This document shows positions 44,421-54,200 of a stretch of 64,000 nt of DNA, in pieces. The DNA lies in contig CANJCO010000001.1 of NCBI GenBank assembly GCA_947473045.1, positions 186,001 to 250,000 on the forward strand, read 5' to 3'. The notes under the pieces are model-generated. The model saw only the letters and a program-made list of their open reading frames with translations. It was not told the origin of the DNA and did no database searches. This DNA comes from Myxococcales bacterium (GTDB lineage: Bacteria > Myxococcota_A > Polyangia > Polyangiales > Polyangiaceae). A program made the position numbers and the translations under genes. Each line of letters begins with the position of its first letter. Positions within the stretch are counted from its first letter, which is position 1.

Positions 44421-46012
44421 ATCTCCACGGCCGCATGCTCCGCTGACGGAGCCTTCGACAAATCGGGGGTGTCCAGAAGTACGACGAAGGGAATCGCCGC
44501 GAAAAACAGCAGTCCGGCCAGGTAGAAGGCCTTCTCGAAGCCGAGCATCGCGGCCTGTCCCGACACCTGCATGTCAAGCATGTGAAGCGCTCGCGCCGTG
44601 GCGGTCGCGGCATCGACGCCGTCGCGTCCGAGGGCCCGCTGCATCGCGATGAGGCGTGCCTGCACTTCGGGATCGGTGACCGACAAGTGCGCGACAACCG
44701 CAGCGCGCGCCTGGTGGGAAAATCTGCCGAGCGCCGCTGCGAAGATGGCGACGCCGAAGCTGCCGCCGAGCTGCCGCACGAGGTTGTTGAGCCCGGTGGC
44801 GTCGCTCATCCGGCGTCGCTCGATGGTCGCGAGCGACACGGTTGAGAGCGGAATGAAGATGCACGCGAGCGCGACGCCCTGCAGGACCTGCGGAATGAGG
44901 ATCTGCGCCGGGCTCGTCTGAAGCGTAAAATGGCTCATTTGCAGGCAGGTGACGCCGCCGAGCCCGAGCCCGAACGCGATGACGAGCTTGGGTGAGATCT
45001 TGTTGTAGAGCGCGCCCACGATGGGAATGGTGACCAGCATGGTCAGCGACCGCGGCATCAGCGCGAGCCCGGTCTGCGTGGCGTTGTAACGCAGGAACTC
45101 CTGCATATAGAGCGGCAGCAGAAACAGCGATGAGAACAGCACCGCGCCGAGAATCGCGCCGATGGCCGTTCCGGTGGCGAACGAGCGGTTTTTGAGCACG
45201 CGCAAGTTCACGATCGGAGACTCGGTCTGGAGCTCGTGCACCACGAACATCAGCAGCGCGCCGACGCCGACGGTTGCGTACGCCACGTCGAGCTTCGACT
45301 CGAACCAGTCGTTCTGCTCACCCTGCTCGAGCAGCGTCTGGAGGGCGGCCAGGCCGAGCACGAGCAGTCCGAGTCCCGTCCAGTCGACCTTGCCCTTGAT
45401 GCGCTCGAAATAGGGCGGATCCTCAACGAAGTGCCACACCATCGCGAGGCCAAGCACCCCCACCGGGAGGTTGATGTAGAAGATCATGGGCCACGAGTAG
45501 TTGTCGACGATGTAGCCGCCGAGCGTCGGGCCGATCGCAGGGCCGATCATGATCGCGAAGGCATACAGCCCCATCGCCATGCCCTGCTCTTTGGGTGGAA
45601 ACGTCTCGCGCAGGATGGCCTGCTCGGTCGGCTGCAGGGCGCCGGCGCCCATGCCCTGCAAAATGCGGAAGAACACGAGCGGCCCGAGCGAGCGCGCCGT
45701 GCCGCAGAAAAGCGAGCCGAGCAGAAACAGCGCGAGGCCGAGCATGTAGATGCGCTTGCGGCCGAAGCGAGCCCCCAGCCACGCGGTGATCGGCATGACG
45801 ATCACGCTCGCGACCACGTAGCCGGTTGAAATCCACGTGATCTCCTCGACCGTCGCCGAGAGCGTGCCGCGCAACTGGGGGAGCGCGACGTTGACGATGG
45901 AGGTGTCGATCGTGCCCATGAGGGTGCCGAAGGTCACCGCCGCCGCGATCACCCACTTGTTCTTCTTCGCCGCAAGCGCGGGCGCTGCGCCCAAGGTGAC
46001 GGTCGCGCTCAT
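44417..46012 (-). CDS. emrB: DHA2-family drug efflux MFS transporter (EmrB-like)
   Basis: A 531-residue, 14-helix major facilitator pump. The DHA2 features are visible: MGTIDTSIVNVALPQL in helix 1, WISTGYVVASVIVMPITAWL, the motif GARFGRKRIYMLGL, RILQGMGAGALQPTEQAIL and a motif-C-like GPAIGPTLGGYIVDNYSW. It should export hydrophobic compounds by proton antiport with the adaptor encoded downstream. The start at 46012 overlaps the tetR stop (ATGA), so the whole unit is coupled. Confidence 0.93.
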   Translation of the reverse strand: MSATVTLGAAPALAAKKNKWVIAAAVTFGTLMGTIDTSIVNVALPQLRGTLSATVEEITWISTGYVVASVIVMPITAWLGARFGRKRIYMLGLALFLLGSLFCGTARSLGPLVFFRILQGMGAGALQPTEQAILRETFPPKEQGMAMGLYAFAIMIGPAIGPTLGGYIVDNYSWPMIFYINLPVGVLGLAMVWHFVEDPPYFERIKGKVDWTGLGLLVLGLAALQTLLEQGEQNDWFESKLDVAYATVGVGALLMFVVHELQTESPIVNLRVLKNRSFATGTAIGAILGAVLFSSLFLLPLYMQEFLRYNATQTGLALMPRSLTMLVTIPIVGALYNKISPKLVIAFGLGLGGVTCLQMSHFTLQTSPAQILIPQVLQGVALACIFIPLSTVSLATIERRRMSDATGLNNLVRQLGGSFGVAIFAAALGRFSHQARAAVVAHLSVTDPEVQARLIAMQRALGRDGVDAATATARALHMLDMQVSGQAAMLGFEKAFYLAGLLFFAAIPFVVLLDTPDLSKAPSAEHAAVEI

Positions 46013-46692
46013 GGCTGCCGGCTCCGCTTCGCTGCTGAGCCCTTCATGAAGACCTCGACGACATCGGCGGCGCGGTCTACGGCGCGCCCCTCGCCCGCGA
46101 GCAGGGCGTCTTGCGTCAGAGCGCGAAGCACGCCGACGAGCACGCGCCCGAGCAGAAGCGGGCCGAGGCGCGGTTGAAGTACGCCTTCGTCGATGCCCTC
46201 GGCCATCAGCGCGACGACCTCGCGACGGAGCCGATCGATCTGCCTCGGGCGGCGTCCTTTGAGCACCATCGCGCTCGCGCCGGAGCTTGGCCCGATCAGC
46301 CCGTAATCGATGACGACGGCGAAAAAAGGGCGGTGCGCGTCCTGATAGGCAAGGATGCGGCCGAGTCGGCCCTCGAGGCGCGCGCCGAATGACGGGCCGT
46401 CCCCCGGCGCTGCCGCGAAGCGCTCGACCAGCGCCGCGGTGTGCTCTTCGAGCAGGGCGAGCAGCACGTCTTCTTTTTGCTCGAAGTGATTGTAGACGGT
46501 GCCCACTCCGATGCGCGCGCGCTCGGCGATGTCTTGAATGCGGGCGGCGTGAAAGCCCCTCTCGAGAAATACGACGGCCGCGGCCTCGAGGATGGCGCGC
46601 TTGAAAACGGCCTTCGCTTCGTCGCGCGGGGCAACGAGCGCGGGACGCTTCGAGGAGGACTGGCGCGCAGGGCTCACACGGTGAACCATCAT
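46009..46692 (-). CDS. TetR-family repressor of the efflux operon
   Basis: A 227-residue regulator with a TetR-type helix-turn-helix (GFHAARIQDIAERARIGVGT then VYNHFEQKEDVLLAL) followed by a helical ligand-binding domain and a basic C-terminus. It is the first gene of the tetR-emrB-emrA unit and overlaps emrB, so it probably controls its own operon and releases it on binding a pump substrate. The operator should lie between 46692 and the divergent gene at 46779; I see no clear palindrome there. Confidence 0.9.
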   Translation of the reverse strand: MMVHRVSPARQSSSKRPALVAPRDEAKAVFKRAILEAAAVVFLERGFHAARIQDIAERARIGVGTVYNHFEQKEDVLLALLEEHTAALVERFAAAPGDGPSFGARLEGRLGRILAYQDAHRPFFAVVIDYGLIGPSSGASAMVLKGRRPRQIDRLRREVVALMAEGIDEGVLQPRLGPLLLGRVLVGVLRALTQDALLAGEGRAVDRAADVVEVFMKGSAAKRSRQP

Positions 46693-46778
46693 TCACCTTC
46701 CGAACTGAGTCAACGACGACGTCGCGCCCGCCCATGCGGGCGCCGCGTGAGGCGGTGGCCAAGCGCGCCGGGACCGCT

Positions 46779-47750
46779 ATGCTGCCGCCCGTGCGTTCCT
46801 TTGCCCTCGCCGCGTGCGGTTCGATCGTCCTTGCTTGCGGCGCATCGAGGCCAGCGCCGATCGCTTCGCCGGCGGCTGAAGCTGCGCATCCGCTCCGCGC
46901 CCCGCGGCGATTTCCGATCGCCTACGCGCTCGAAGGGCGACCGTTTCCGCTCCCGATCGCGCGGGTCACCGTCGCGGGCGTTCCCACCCTCGCGCTCGTT
47001 GACTCGGGTGCCAACAGTCACGTGATCGCCGGGTGGCTGGCGCGCAAGGCGGGGCTTTCGACCGTTGTCATGGGCGACATGGGCACCGACCACACGGGTA
47101 GCCCGATCGCGACGCGCCGTGCGCCGCGCGGGCAGATCGCCATCGAGTCGTGGGGCCCCCTGCCGGACGCGCCTGCGCTCGTCACCGAAGTGCCCGAGGC
47201 CGTCGCGCGGCTGGGCATAGGCGTGTTTCTGTCGCCGCAGCAGCTCGCGAGCGAGCGGTATCCGGTGCTCCTCGACCTCCGGGAACGCGAGCTAAGGGAG
47301 GCGCCCGATGAGGCTGATTTCAGGTCGATTTCGCGCGGAGCCAGCGCCCTCACTGCGCTGCCGGCGCGCGCGTGCATCGACGAAGAGAGCCCCTTGCTGG
47401 GGCGCGTCTTCGTCGTGCGCGGCAAAGTCCGCGGCGAGTCGGTCGACCTGCTGCTCGACACCGGCGCGCAGCACACCGACGTGCTCGCCTCTTCTGCCGC
47501 GGGCAAGGCGCTCGCGCCTCTGAGCGCCGCCGGAAGCGACGCCGTCTACGCCGCGAGCGGCAAAGTCTCGACGCGCACCGTGCAGCAGGCGAGCGTCGCG
47601 ATCGGCGAGGTCGCGGCCGTCGTCGACGTCGACATCATCGCCGGCCAGCAGGACCCCTTCTGTCCCCGCGACGGAGTGGTCGCGATGGACGTGCTTTCGC
47701 GCTGCGCGATGCTCTTCCGCGATCGTGATGTGCGTGTAGTCTGCAGATAA
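46779..47750 (+). CDS. Lipoprotein with two retropepsin-like aspartic protease halves
   Basis: About 323 residues. A lipoprotein signal ends IVLAC (Cys20). Two copies of an aspartic protease active-site motif follow: VDSGANS with Asp75 and LDTGAQH with Asp227, each preceded by a hydrophobic strand. Retropepsin-like bacterial enzymes usually carry one motif per chain and act as dimers, so this looks like a tandem single-chain version, in effect a pseudo-dimer anchored to the membrane. An additional in-frame GTG at 46791 is an alternative start. The gene ends 1 base from the convergent radical SAM gene. Confidence 0.75.
   Translation: MLPPVRSFALAACGSIVLACGASRPAPIASPAAEAAHPLRAPRRFPIAYALEGRPFPLPIARVTVAGVPTLALVDSGANSHVIAGWLARKAGLSTVVMGDMGTDHTGSPIATRRAPRGQIAIESWGPLPDAPALVTEVPEAVARLGIGVFLSPQQLASERYPVLLDLRERELREAPDEADFRSISRGASALTALPARACIDEESPLLGRVFVVRGKVRGESVDLLLDTGAQHTDVLASSAAGKALAPLSAAGSDAVYAASGKVSTRTVQQASVAIGEVAAVVDVDIIAGQQDPFCPRDGVVAMDVLSRCAMLFRDRDVRVVCR
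47735..47745. repeat. TGYANNNTRCA site (TGTAGTCTGCA)
   Basis: Covers the last codons of the retropepsin lipoprotein gene (GTA GTC TGC AGA, then TAA). Confidence 0.5.
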
Positions 47751-47751
47751 T

Positions 47752-49785
47752 TCAGGACACGATCTGCAGCCGAATGCGCTTGCCCGGGGCGGCCTTCGCG
47801 GCGCGCTCGGCGTCGCGCGCTTCGAGGGCCAGCGCGCTCTCGGGCAGGGTGACCGTGCCCAGCGCGTCCGGGAGCGGGAGCTCCTGATTTTTGGCGTAAA
47901 CGGGGTGCCGGCCCTGCTCGCGGTACCAGTCGGCGACCGAGGCGTTGGCCTTCATTTTCTCGATGACGTTTCGCCAGCCCACGCCCGTGTTGTAGGCGCA
48001 GAAGCTGATTTCTCCCATCTGCGTTCCGTAGGGGATGATGCACATTTCGGTGCGGCGGAAGTCGTAGTTGAACAGGTCCTGAAACCACATGCCCGCAACG
48101 AACAGCAGCCGCCACTCGAACTCGCCGGCGTCGCTCTCGTACTCGCCGATGGCCCCGCCCCGCGTGCCGGTCTGGCTGCGAAACTGACCCAGCAGGTCGG
48201 CGAACGTGTAGCCGGCGGGGGCCTCGTCGGGCTTGAAGTTTTTGAGCAACGCCAGCGCGACTTGCCCGAGCAGGACAGCCCTCGGCTGGTTGCCGTCGGT
48301 CACGTCGCCGACGTCGCGAAGCAGCTGGTCGAGGTCGAGAAAACGGCTGAGCGGCACCATCTCCTTGGTGCGCTTGTTGACGAACAGGATCGTGCCCATG
48401 CCGCAGTTGGGATGGCAGCCGCAGTTGAGCGCGCCAAACTCGGCGTTTTGGCTGAGCAGATCGGCCAGATCGCTGAGCGGACCCATCGCCGAGAGCGGGA
48501 ACCAGTCGCGCATGGGCTCGGTGGCGCCGGTCTGCTCCTTCACGTCGTGGGCGAGTTGGCTCAGCGTGTAGCGTTGACGCGCGCGGTCGTCGTCGGAGAT
48601 GTCCTCGTCACGCCCTGTGAAGCTCACCGGCTGAAAGCTCACGACCGTGATTTTGTCGGCGTTTTCGATCGCGAAGTCGATAATCGGACCGACCTGATCG
48701 TCGTTGACGCTGCCCACGACCGTGACCACGAGCACGACGTCGATGCCTGCAGCATGCAAGTTTTCGATGGCGCGCTGCTTCACGTCGAACAGGTTGCCGA
48801 CCTTGCGGTGGCTGTTGGCGAGGTTGGTGACGCCGTCGAACTGCAGGTAGGCGAGGCGGAGTCCGGCCGCTTTGGCCTGCACGCAAAGCTCGCGGCTCTG
48901 GGCGAACGCGATGCCGTTGGTTGCGCACTGCACGCAAAAATAACCGACGTCGCGGGCGTACTGGATGGCCTGCAAAAAGTGGGGTGACAGCGTGGGCTCT
49001 CCCCCCGAAAACTGCACGCTGAGCTGACGCCGCGGCTTGATCGAGAGCGAGTCGTCGAGGATCTGCCGCACTTCGTCCCAGCCGAGCTCGTGCACGTAGC
49101 CGACCTGGTTGGCGTCCATGAAGCACGGGTCGCACATCATGTTGCAGCGGTTGGTGAGGTCGACGGTGAGCACGCTGCCGCGCCCGTACTTCACGCTGCT
49201 CGTGCCGTGGTTGCGCAGCTTGCTCAGCGGCGCGAGAAAGTCGCGTCCGGGATACAGCTGCTCGATGCGCCCGGTAAACGCGGGGTCAACCGACATGACG
49301 TCTTCGAACCTGCCGTGCGTCGGGCAGTCTTTGACCATGAGCAGCTGCCCGTCGCGCTCGAGGATCGTGGCCCGGATCTCGCCCGGCTTGCCGTGGATGA
49401 GCGTGGAAATATCTTTGACGCCGCCTAGAATATCGGCGCGCACCTCACGAACGCACTTGGGGCAAAGCGAGTCGGTCGTGCGCGGCCATCCCAGCTCGGG
49501 AAAGGTCTTTTCGCGGCGCTTTTTCAGGGGCTCGGGCGCCCACTTCGGGTGCGGCGACGGGCGCTCGAAGCGCTGATTGTAGCGCTGCACGAGCGGCCAC
49601 GCGAGGCCTGCCGCGCTGGACGCGAGGCGCTCGCCCACGCGCACGAGGCGCTTCCAGCCGGTGTCGTCGGCGCCGGTTCGGGCTGGCCTCGGGGCCACGC
49701 GTTCGCCGGGCCGGTGGTCGGGGCGAGGCGCGCCGCTGGCGGTTGCGGGGTGCGGCGCAGGAATCGTGACGGAGGGCATGGCCAT
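47752..49785 (-). CDS. Radical SAM protein of the Tes/MJ0619 (COG1964) type
   Basis: A 677-residue radical SAM enzyme. After a low-complexity start come CPKC (Cys108, Cys111) and DCPTHG (Cys154), the usual N-terminal metal site of this family. Then follow the radical SAM motif CNMMCDPC (Cys214, 218, 221) in VLTVDLTNRCNMMCDP and GGEPT at 261-265. A later Cys cluster CGCHPNCGMG gives further cluster ligands. The archaeal member MJ0619 (Tes) couples lipid tails to make tetraether lipids; others were annotated as pterin methyltransferases. The match is by motif order only, so the substrate in this bacterium is open. Confidence 0.75.
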   Translation of the reverse strand: MAMPSVTIPAPHPATASGAPRPDHRPGERVAPRPARTGADDTGWKRLVRVGERLASSAAGLAWPLVQRYNQRFERPSPHPKWAPEPLKKRREKTFPELGWPRTTDSLCPKCVREVRADILGGVKDISTLIHGKPGEIRATILERDGQLLMVKDCPTHGRFEDVMSVDPAFTGRIEQLYPGRDFLAPLSKLRNHGTSSVKYGRGSVLTVDLTNRCNMMCDPCFMDANQVGYVHELGWDEVRQILDDSLSIKPRRQLSVQFSGGEPTLSPHFLQAIQYARDVGYFCVQCATNGIAFAQSRELCVQAKAAGLRLAYLQFDGVTNLANSHRKVGNLFDVKQRAIENLHAAGIDVVLVVTVVGSVNDDQVGPIIDFAIENADKITVVSFQPVSFTGRDEDISDDDRARQRYTLSQLAHDVKEQTGATEPMRDWFPLSAMGPLSDLADLLSQNAEFGALNCGCHPNCGMGTILFVNKRTKEMVPLSRFLDLDQLLRDVGDVTDGNQPRAVLLGQVALALLKNFKPDEAPAGYTFADLLGQFRSQTGTRGGAIGEYESDAGEFEWRLLFVAGMWFQDLFNYDFRRTEMCIIPYGTQMGEISFCAYNTGVGWRNVIEKMKANASVADWYREQGRHPVYAKNQELPLPDALGTVTLPESALALEARDAERAAKAAPGKRIRLQIVS
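48748..48758. repeat. TGYANNNTRCA site (TGCAGCATGCA)
   Basis: Inside the radical SAM gene (minus); coding strand reads TTG CAT GCT GCA. Confidence 0.5.
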
Positions 49786-49874
49786 GGGTGGGCCTGATTG
49801 TAGACGCAGCCCCTCCCGAGCGAAAGTGACGCGGGGTCCGACGGGCGGAGCGCTTTCGGCTACGGTTCGGCGCG

Positions 49875-51119
49875 ATGGAACGCACCGGGCCGAAGCGGGC
49901 GACAGCGTTACTCTTGATGCTCGCGTGCTGCGCGCGGTCTCCGCTGCCTGCGGCCGCGCCAGCGTCGGTCGCTACGCCGCGCGACCTCGCGCAGGACGAG
50001 GCTCGCGTGCTTCTGGCGTTGTCGCGGGGCGACGGCCGCTTCGCGCGGCGGGCGGGCGTGCGCCCGACGGAGGCCGAGCTGCACACCCAGGCGTTGGCCG
50101 CGATACTGGCCGAGGACACGAGCGCGCGCATGGAGGGCGATCGCCCCGATTTGTTCTCGTTCGACTTGCGCGAGCGCGCCATCGGCGAAGCCGCAGATTT
50201 GGCTGCGCAATACACGCATCTCCCGGGAGCGAACGCGCTCGAGGCCGCGCGCCTCACGGGACTGGTCGCGGAGGAGCGGAGTCGACTGGCTCACGAGCGC
50301 GCGCTGCCCTGGGGAGCGCCGACGCTCCTTCGCGGACTCGCCGAGACGTGGTCGGAAGGCGCCTCACCGGCAGAAGCAGAGGCGGCGGACGCGCGGCTCG
50401 CGGCGCGTCTCGGCCAAGTCGACGGCTCGCTCGCGGCGCTCACGCCCGAGCTGCGCGACGCGCTCGAGTCGTCGCTCGATCCGATCGAAGCGAAGCTGAG
50501 CTGGTCGATGCGGCGATCGCAGGGCGCGCTCGTGAAGCTGCGTGTGCGCCTCGCGGAGGCGACCCTGTCAGCCGATGGCCCGGTGGGCGCGGCGCTCACT
50601 CCCGAGGCTGAAAACAAGCTTCAAACGCTCTGCGAGGAGCTCGGCAAAGTAGCGGGCGACAGCGGCGGCGAGGCGCCCGCGCTTCCGCTCGCGGGCAGCG
50701 CTTGCCGGCTTTCGGGAGGCGGATCGGTTGTGGGCGCGCTCATCGCGCCGCCGGAGCGCACCGTCCTGTGCGGGCTGATCAAGGCGCTCGCGACCGGAGC
50801 GCCGAACGCTGCGCTCGTGGCTGCGTTTCACGATCGGCTTGTCGTCGCGCTGTGGGCGACGCGCATGGCTTCGGGGATGCCGGCGGGCGAGGCGATCGGG
50901 CGCCCACGGCCGCTCACGGCGATGAGTCCGGGCCTCGAAGCCGCGTGGACGCGCGAGGCGGCGCTGGACAGCGAAGCGGCGCAGGCCACAGCCAAGGCGA
51001 TCGCCTGGCTGTTCGCCAACGGCGTGAGCGAAGCTCCGGCGCGCGCCCGCGCATGGGACGCGCTCGGCGACGGGCCGGTCGACCTCGCGATAAACGCCCT
51101 TAAAATAGCCTTGCCATAG
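49875..51119 (+). CDS. Lipoprotein of unknown function
   Basis: A 414-residue protein with a lipoprotein signal ending LMLAC (Cys18, followed by a second Cys) and an otherwise almost wholly helical, Ala/Glu/Arg-rich body without a motif I know. It ends about 110 bases before the A2M gene on the same strand and might share its transcript. A weak inverted repeat (GCATCGA at 51141 with TCGATGC at 51160) lies in the gap but has no T-run. Position suggests an envelope role with A2M and PBP1C. Confidence 0.6.
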   Translation: MERTGPKRATALLLMLACCARSPLPAAAPASVATPRDLAQDEARVLLALSRGDGRFARRAGVRPTEAELHTQALAAILAEDTSARMEGDRPDLFSFDLRERAIGEAADLAAQYTHLPGANALEAARLTGLVAEERSRLAHERALPWGAPTLLRGLAETWSEGASPAEAEAADARLAARLGQVDGSLAALTPELRDALESSLDPIEAKLSWSMRRSQGALVKLRVRLAEATLSADGPVGAALTPEAENKLQTLCEELGKVAGDSGGEAPALPLAGSACRLSGGGSVVGALIAPPERTVLCGLIKALATGAPNAALVAAFHDRLVVALWATRMASGMPAGEAIGRPRPLTAMSPGLEAAWTREAALDSEAAQATAKAIAWLFANGVSEAPARARAWDALGDGPVDLAINALKIALP

Positions 51120-51232
51120 ATATTTTTCAAAAGCGGAAGCGCATCGATCCGGCGTGCGTTCGATGCTGCGGCGGCTGTAGTAACTTTCCCGGGCCGCCCG
51201 TTAAGGCAGCAACCGATGGAGACGCGACCTTG

Positions 51233-54200
51233 ATGAACCGAAGATTCGCTGGCCGACTTGCTCTGACCGCGCTGGTGGCGAGCTGCCTTCACGGCGCCCC
51301 TGCCGCGTCGCCGACCGCGACGCTCTCCATCGGCGACAGCGCCAACCAGCCGCGCGCGCGCTCTGCCTATGCCGTCGTGTTCGGAGGGCCGCAGGGCGTC
51401 GTCGCCAATCGGAGCGAGCCGGGCGTGACGCTGCTGTTCAATCGCGCGCTGCATTCTCTCGAGGATGAGAGCGCTGCCGATCGCCCTCCCGCGATCCCGG
51501 TGCGAACGGCGGCGGGTGACGTGGTGGAGGGCTCGTGGCGGTGGGTCGGCACGCGCGGCCTTCTGTTTACGCCGAACGCTGATTTGCCGGGGTCCACCGC
51601 GTTTGAAGTGACGGTCGCCAAAGACATCAAGTCGCTCGAAGGGGAGGCGCTCGCGAGCGAGTACAAGCTCGCGTTCTCGACGGAGCGGCCTCGCGTCTAC
51701 GCCCTGTCGCCCAGCGAAGGCGCGGCGACCCTCAGGCCCGACGCGTCGATCCGCGTCGACTTCAACCAGCGCATCGAACCCGAGGCGTTCGCGAAGGTCG
51801 GGCACTTGCTCGCGCGCGCTTCCGGCGCCGCGAAGGCGACCCCGCTTGCGTTTCATTCGCAGCACCCCAAGCTCGGCGAGCGGGCCGAGCGCACCCTGCT
51901 CGTCACGGCCGATGCGCCGTTGCCGCTCGACGCATCGATCGAGCTCGTGATCGACAAGGGGCTTCGCGGCGAGGGGCCGCTCGTCTCCGACGTGGCGACC
52001 AACCTGCACGTTCGTACCTATGGACCGATCGCCCTGGCCCACGTGCGCTGCCCGCGCGTCCGCGACGATGCGCTCGGGCGCTGTCAGGCGCACCGCGACA
52101 TCACCGTCGAGCTGTCGAACGCGGTGATGCCCGATGAGTTTCGCGCGCACCTGAAGCTGCCGAAGATTGCTCGCGTCGCCCCGCCAAAGCAGGCTCAAAA
52201 GCGCGCGCCCCGCGCCGAGTCGTCGCTCGAGCTGGCCGTCGACCCCGAGTTCGGAAAGCGGTACCGCTTCACCCTCACCGCCGGGTTGACCGACGTCTAC
52301 GGCCAGCGCCTCGCGAAAGACGTTCCGTTCGACGTCGACATCGAAGCGGCGTTTTCTCAGGGGCTGCCGGACGCCGCCGCCGGCTCAGACGAGCGCTCCG
52401 AGCCCGTCGCCCCAGAGCCTCCGCCGCCTCCGCCGCCGTCCGTGTCGTCGCGCGCGATCCCGCCGCTGACAGCCGAGCTCGGGATCTCGGGCTATGTCGT
52501 CGAAGCGGCCTCGCCCTCGCCCAGGAGACTCTCCGCCGCGCTCGTGAACGTGCCGACGTTCGGTCTGTTCACCGCGAAGGTTCAGCCGCGCGAAGCGGCC
52601 CAGGTCCTGCTGGGCACCGAGGCGGCGCCCGGGGGCTTCCTCGCGGGAGGCTACCGCTTCGCCTGGCAGTCGCCGCAGCCGGCAGCCAACACGCGCTTCG
52701 TCGAGTCGATCGACCTCGAAGCGCTCATGGGCCCCACGCGCCGCGGCGTCGGCCTCGTCGCGCTCGGCGTTCCCGGCAGCGATGAGCCCCGGGCCAGGCA
52801 GCTCGTCAACCTCACCGACCTCGCGATTACGGCTAAAATGAGCCGTTTCGGTGGCATCGTATGGGTCACCAGCCTGTCGACGGGCAAGCCGGTCGCCGGC
52901 GCTGAAGTCTCGGTCGGCGCGCTGAAAAGCGAGGCCCTCGCCACGTTCGTCACTGACGCGCATGGTGTCGTCACCATTCCCAAAGAGGCGCTCTCGCCGG
53001 TGCTGCTGACGCGCGACGCCTACGAGTGGCGCTCCGCTACGGTCGACACGGGCGGCGTGGTCTTCGCGAAGCTGGGCGACGACTGGACGTACGAGCGCCT
53101 CGAAAACGGGCAAAACTTCCGCCGCGCAGCCGGCGATGTCGACCTGGCGGCCTCCCGCGAGTGGCAGGCCGCAGTGTTCGCGGATCGCGGCGTTTACAGG
53201 CCCGGCGAGACGGTCAAGCTCGCGGCGGTCGTGCGCCAGGCGGACGCGCGCGGACTCACGATCGCCGAAGGGCGCGAGGTGCGCGTGCGCCTGAAAGATG
53301 CGCGCGACGAGTCGCTCTTCGACGGACGCGCGAAGCTCGGCGCGTTCGGCTCGTTTTCGATCGACGTGCCGATTCCGAAGAGCGCTCACCTCGGCGATGC
53401 CACGGCGAGCGTTGAGCTTCCAGGGCTGCGCGAGGCGCACTTCGACACCAACGTGCTCATCGCCGACTTCAAGGCGGTCGAGTTCAAGGTCTCGGTCTCG
53501 CCCGACAAGTCAGCCTACGTTCGCGGTGATTCGGCGCGCTTTTCGGTGCGCGGCGAGTACCTCTTTCAGGCGCCGATGACCAACGCGGCGGCGCACGTCA
53601 CCGCGGTGCGCGAGGTGACGGCGTTCACGCCGGCTAACACCGAAGGGTTCGTCACGAGCGACGAGGCGTTCACGTCCGACTACGGCGACAAGAGCGCGCG
53701 CGCCGGCTCGCTGCTCGAGGCCGACGCGACGCTCGATGCAGGGGGAAACTTCACGCAACCGCTCGACTTGACGATGCCCGGCCAGACCGCGGCCGAGCGC
53801 GTCGCGTTCGAGTCCGACGTCGAGGACTTCACGCGGCAGGTCGTCGCCGGATCGGCCTCTGTGCTCGTGCATCCGGCTGAGTTTTATGTCGGCGTGCGTC
53901 GTTCCGCCTCGCGCTTCGTGGCCGTGGGCGCCACGGTCGCTCCCGAAATCATCGCCGTGTCGCCCGAAGGCGCTCGGGTCCCGGGCAACAAAGTGCATGT
54001 AGAGCTCATGCAACGCACGTGGACAACGGTTGTAACCGACAGCCCGGGCGGAGACGGATCGCGGCGCTCGAAGGTCGAAGACGTCTTGTCCGATGCGTGC
54101 GACGCGGTCACGGCCGCCGGCCCGGCCTCTTGCGCGCTGCGCGTGCCCGCTGCGGGCTATTTCATCGTGCGCGCCACAGCCACCGATCGCCGCGGAAACA

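Noticed and set aside
44417-46762. A 781-codon frame joining emrB to sequence inside tetR
   Set aside because: The first 250 codons are a shadow of tetR; the MFS protein begins at the ATGA overlap at 46012.
51141-51166. Inverted repeat GCATCGA/TCGATGC as terminator before A2M
   Set aside because: Only 7 bp with a 12-base loop and no T-run.
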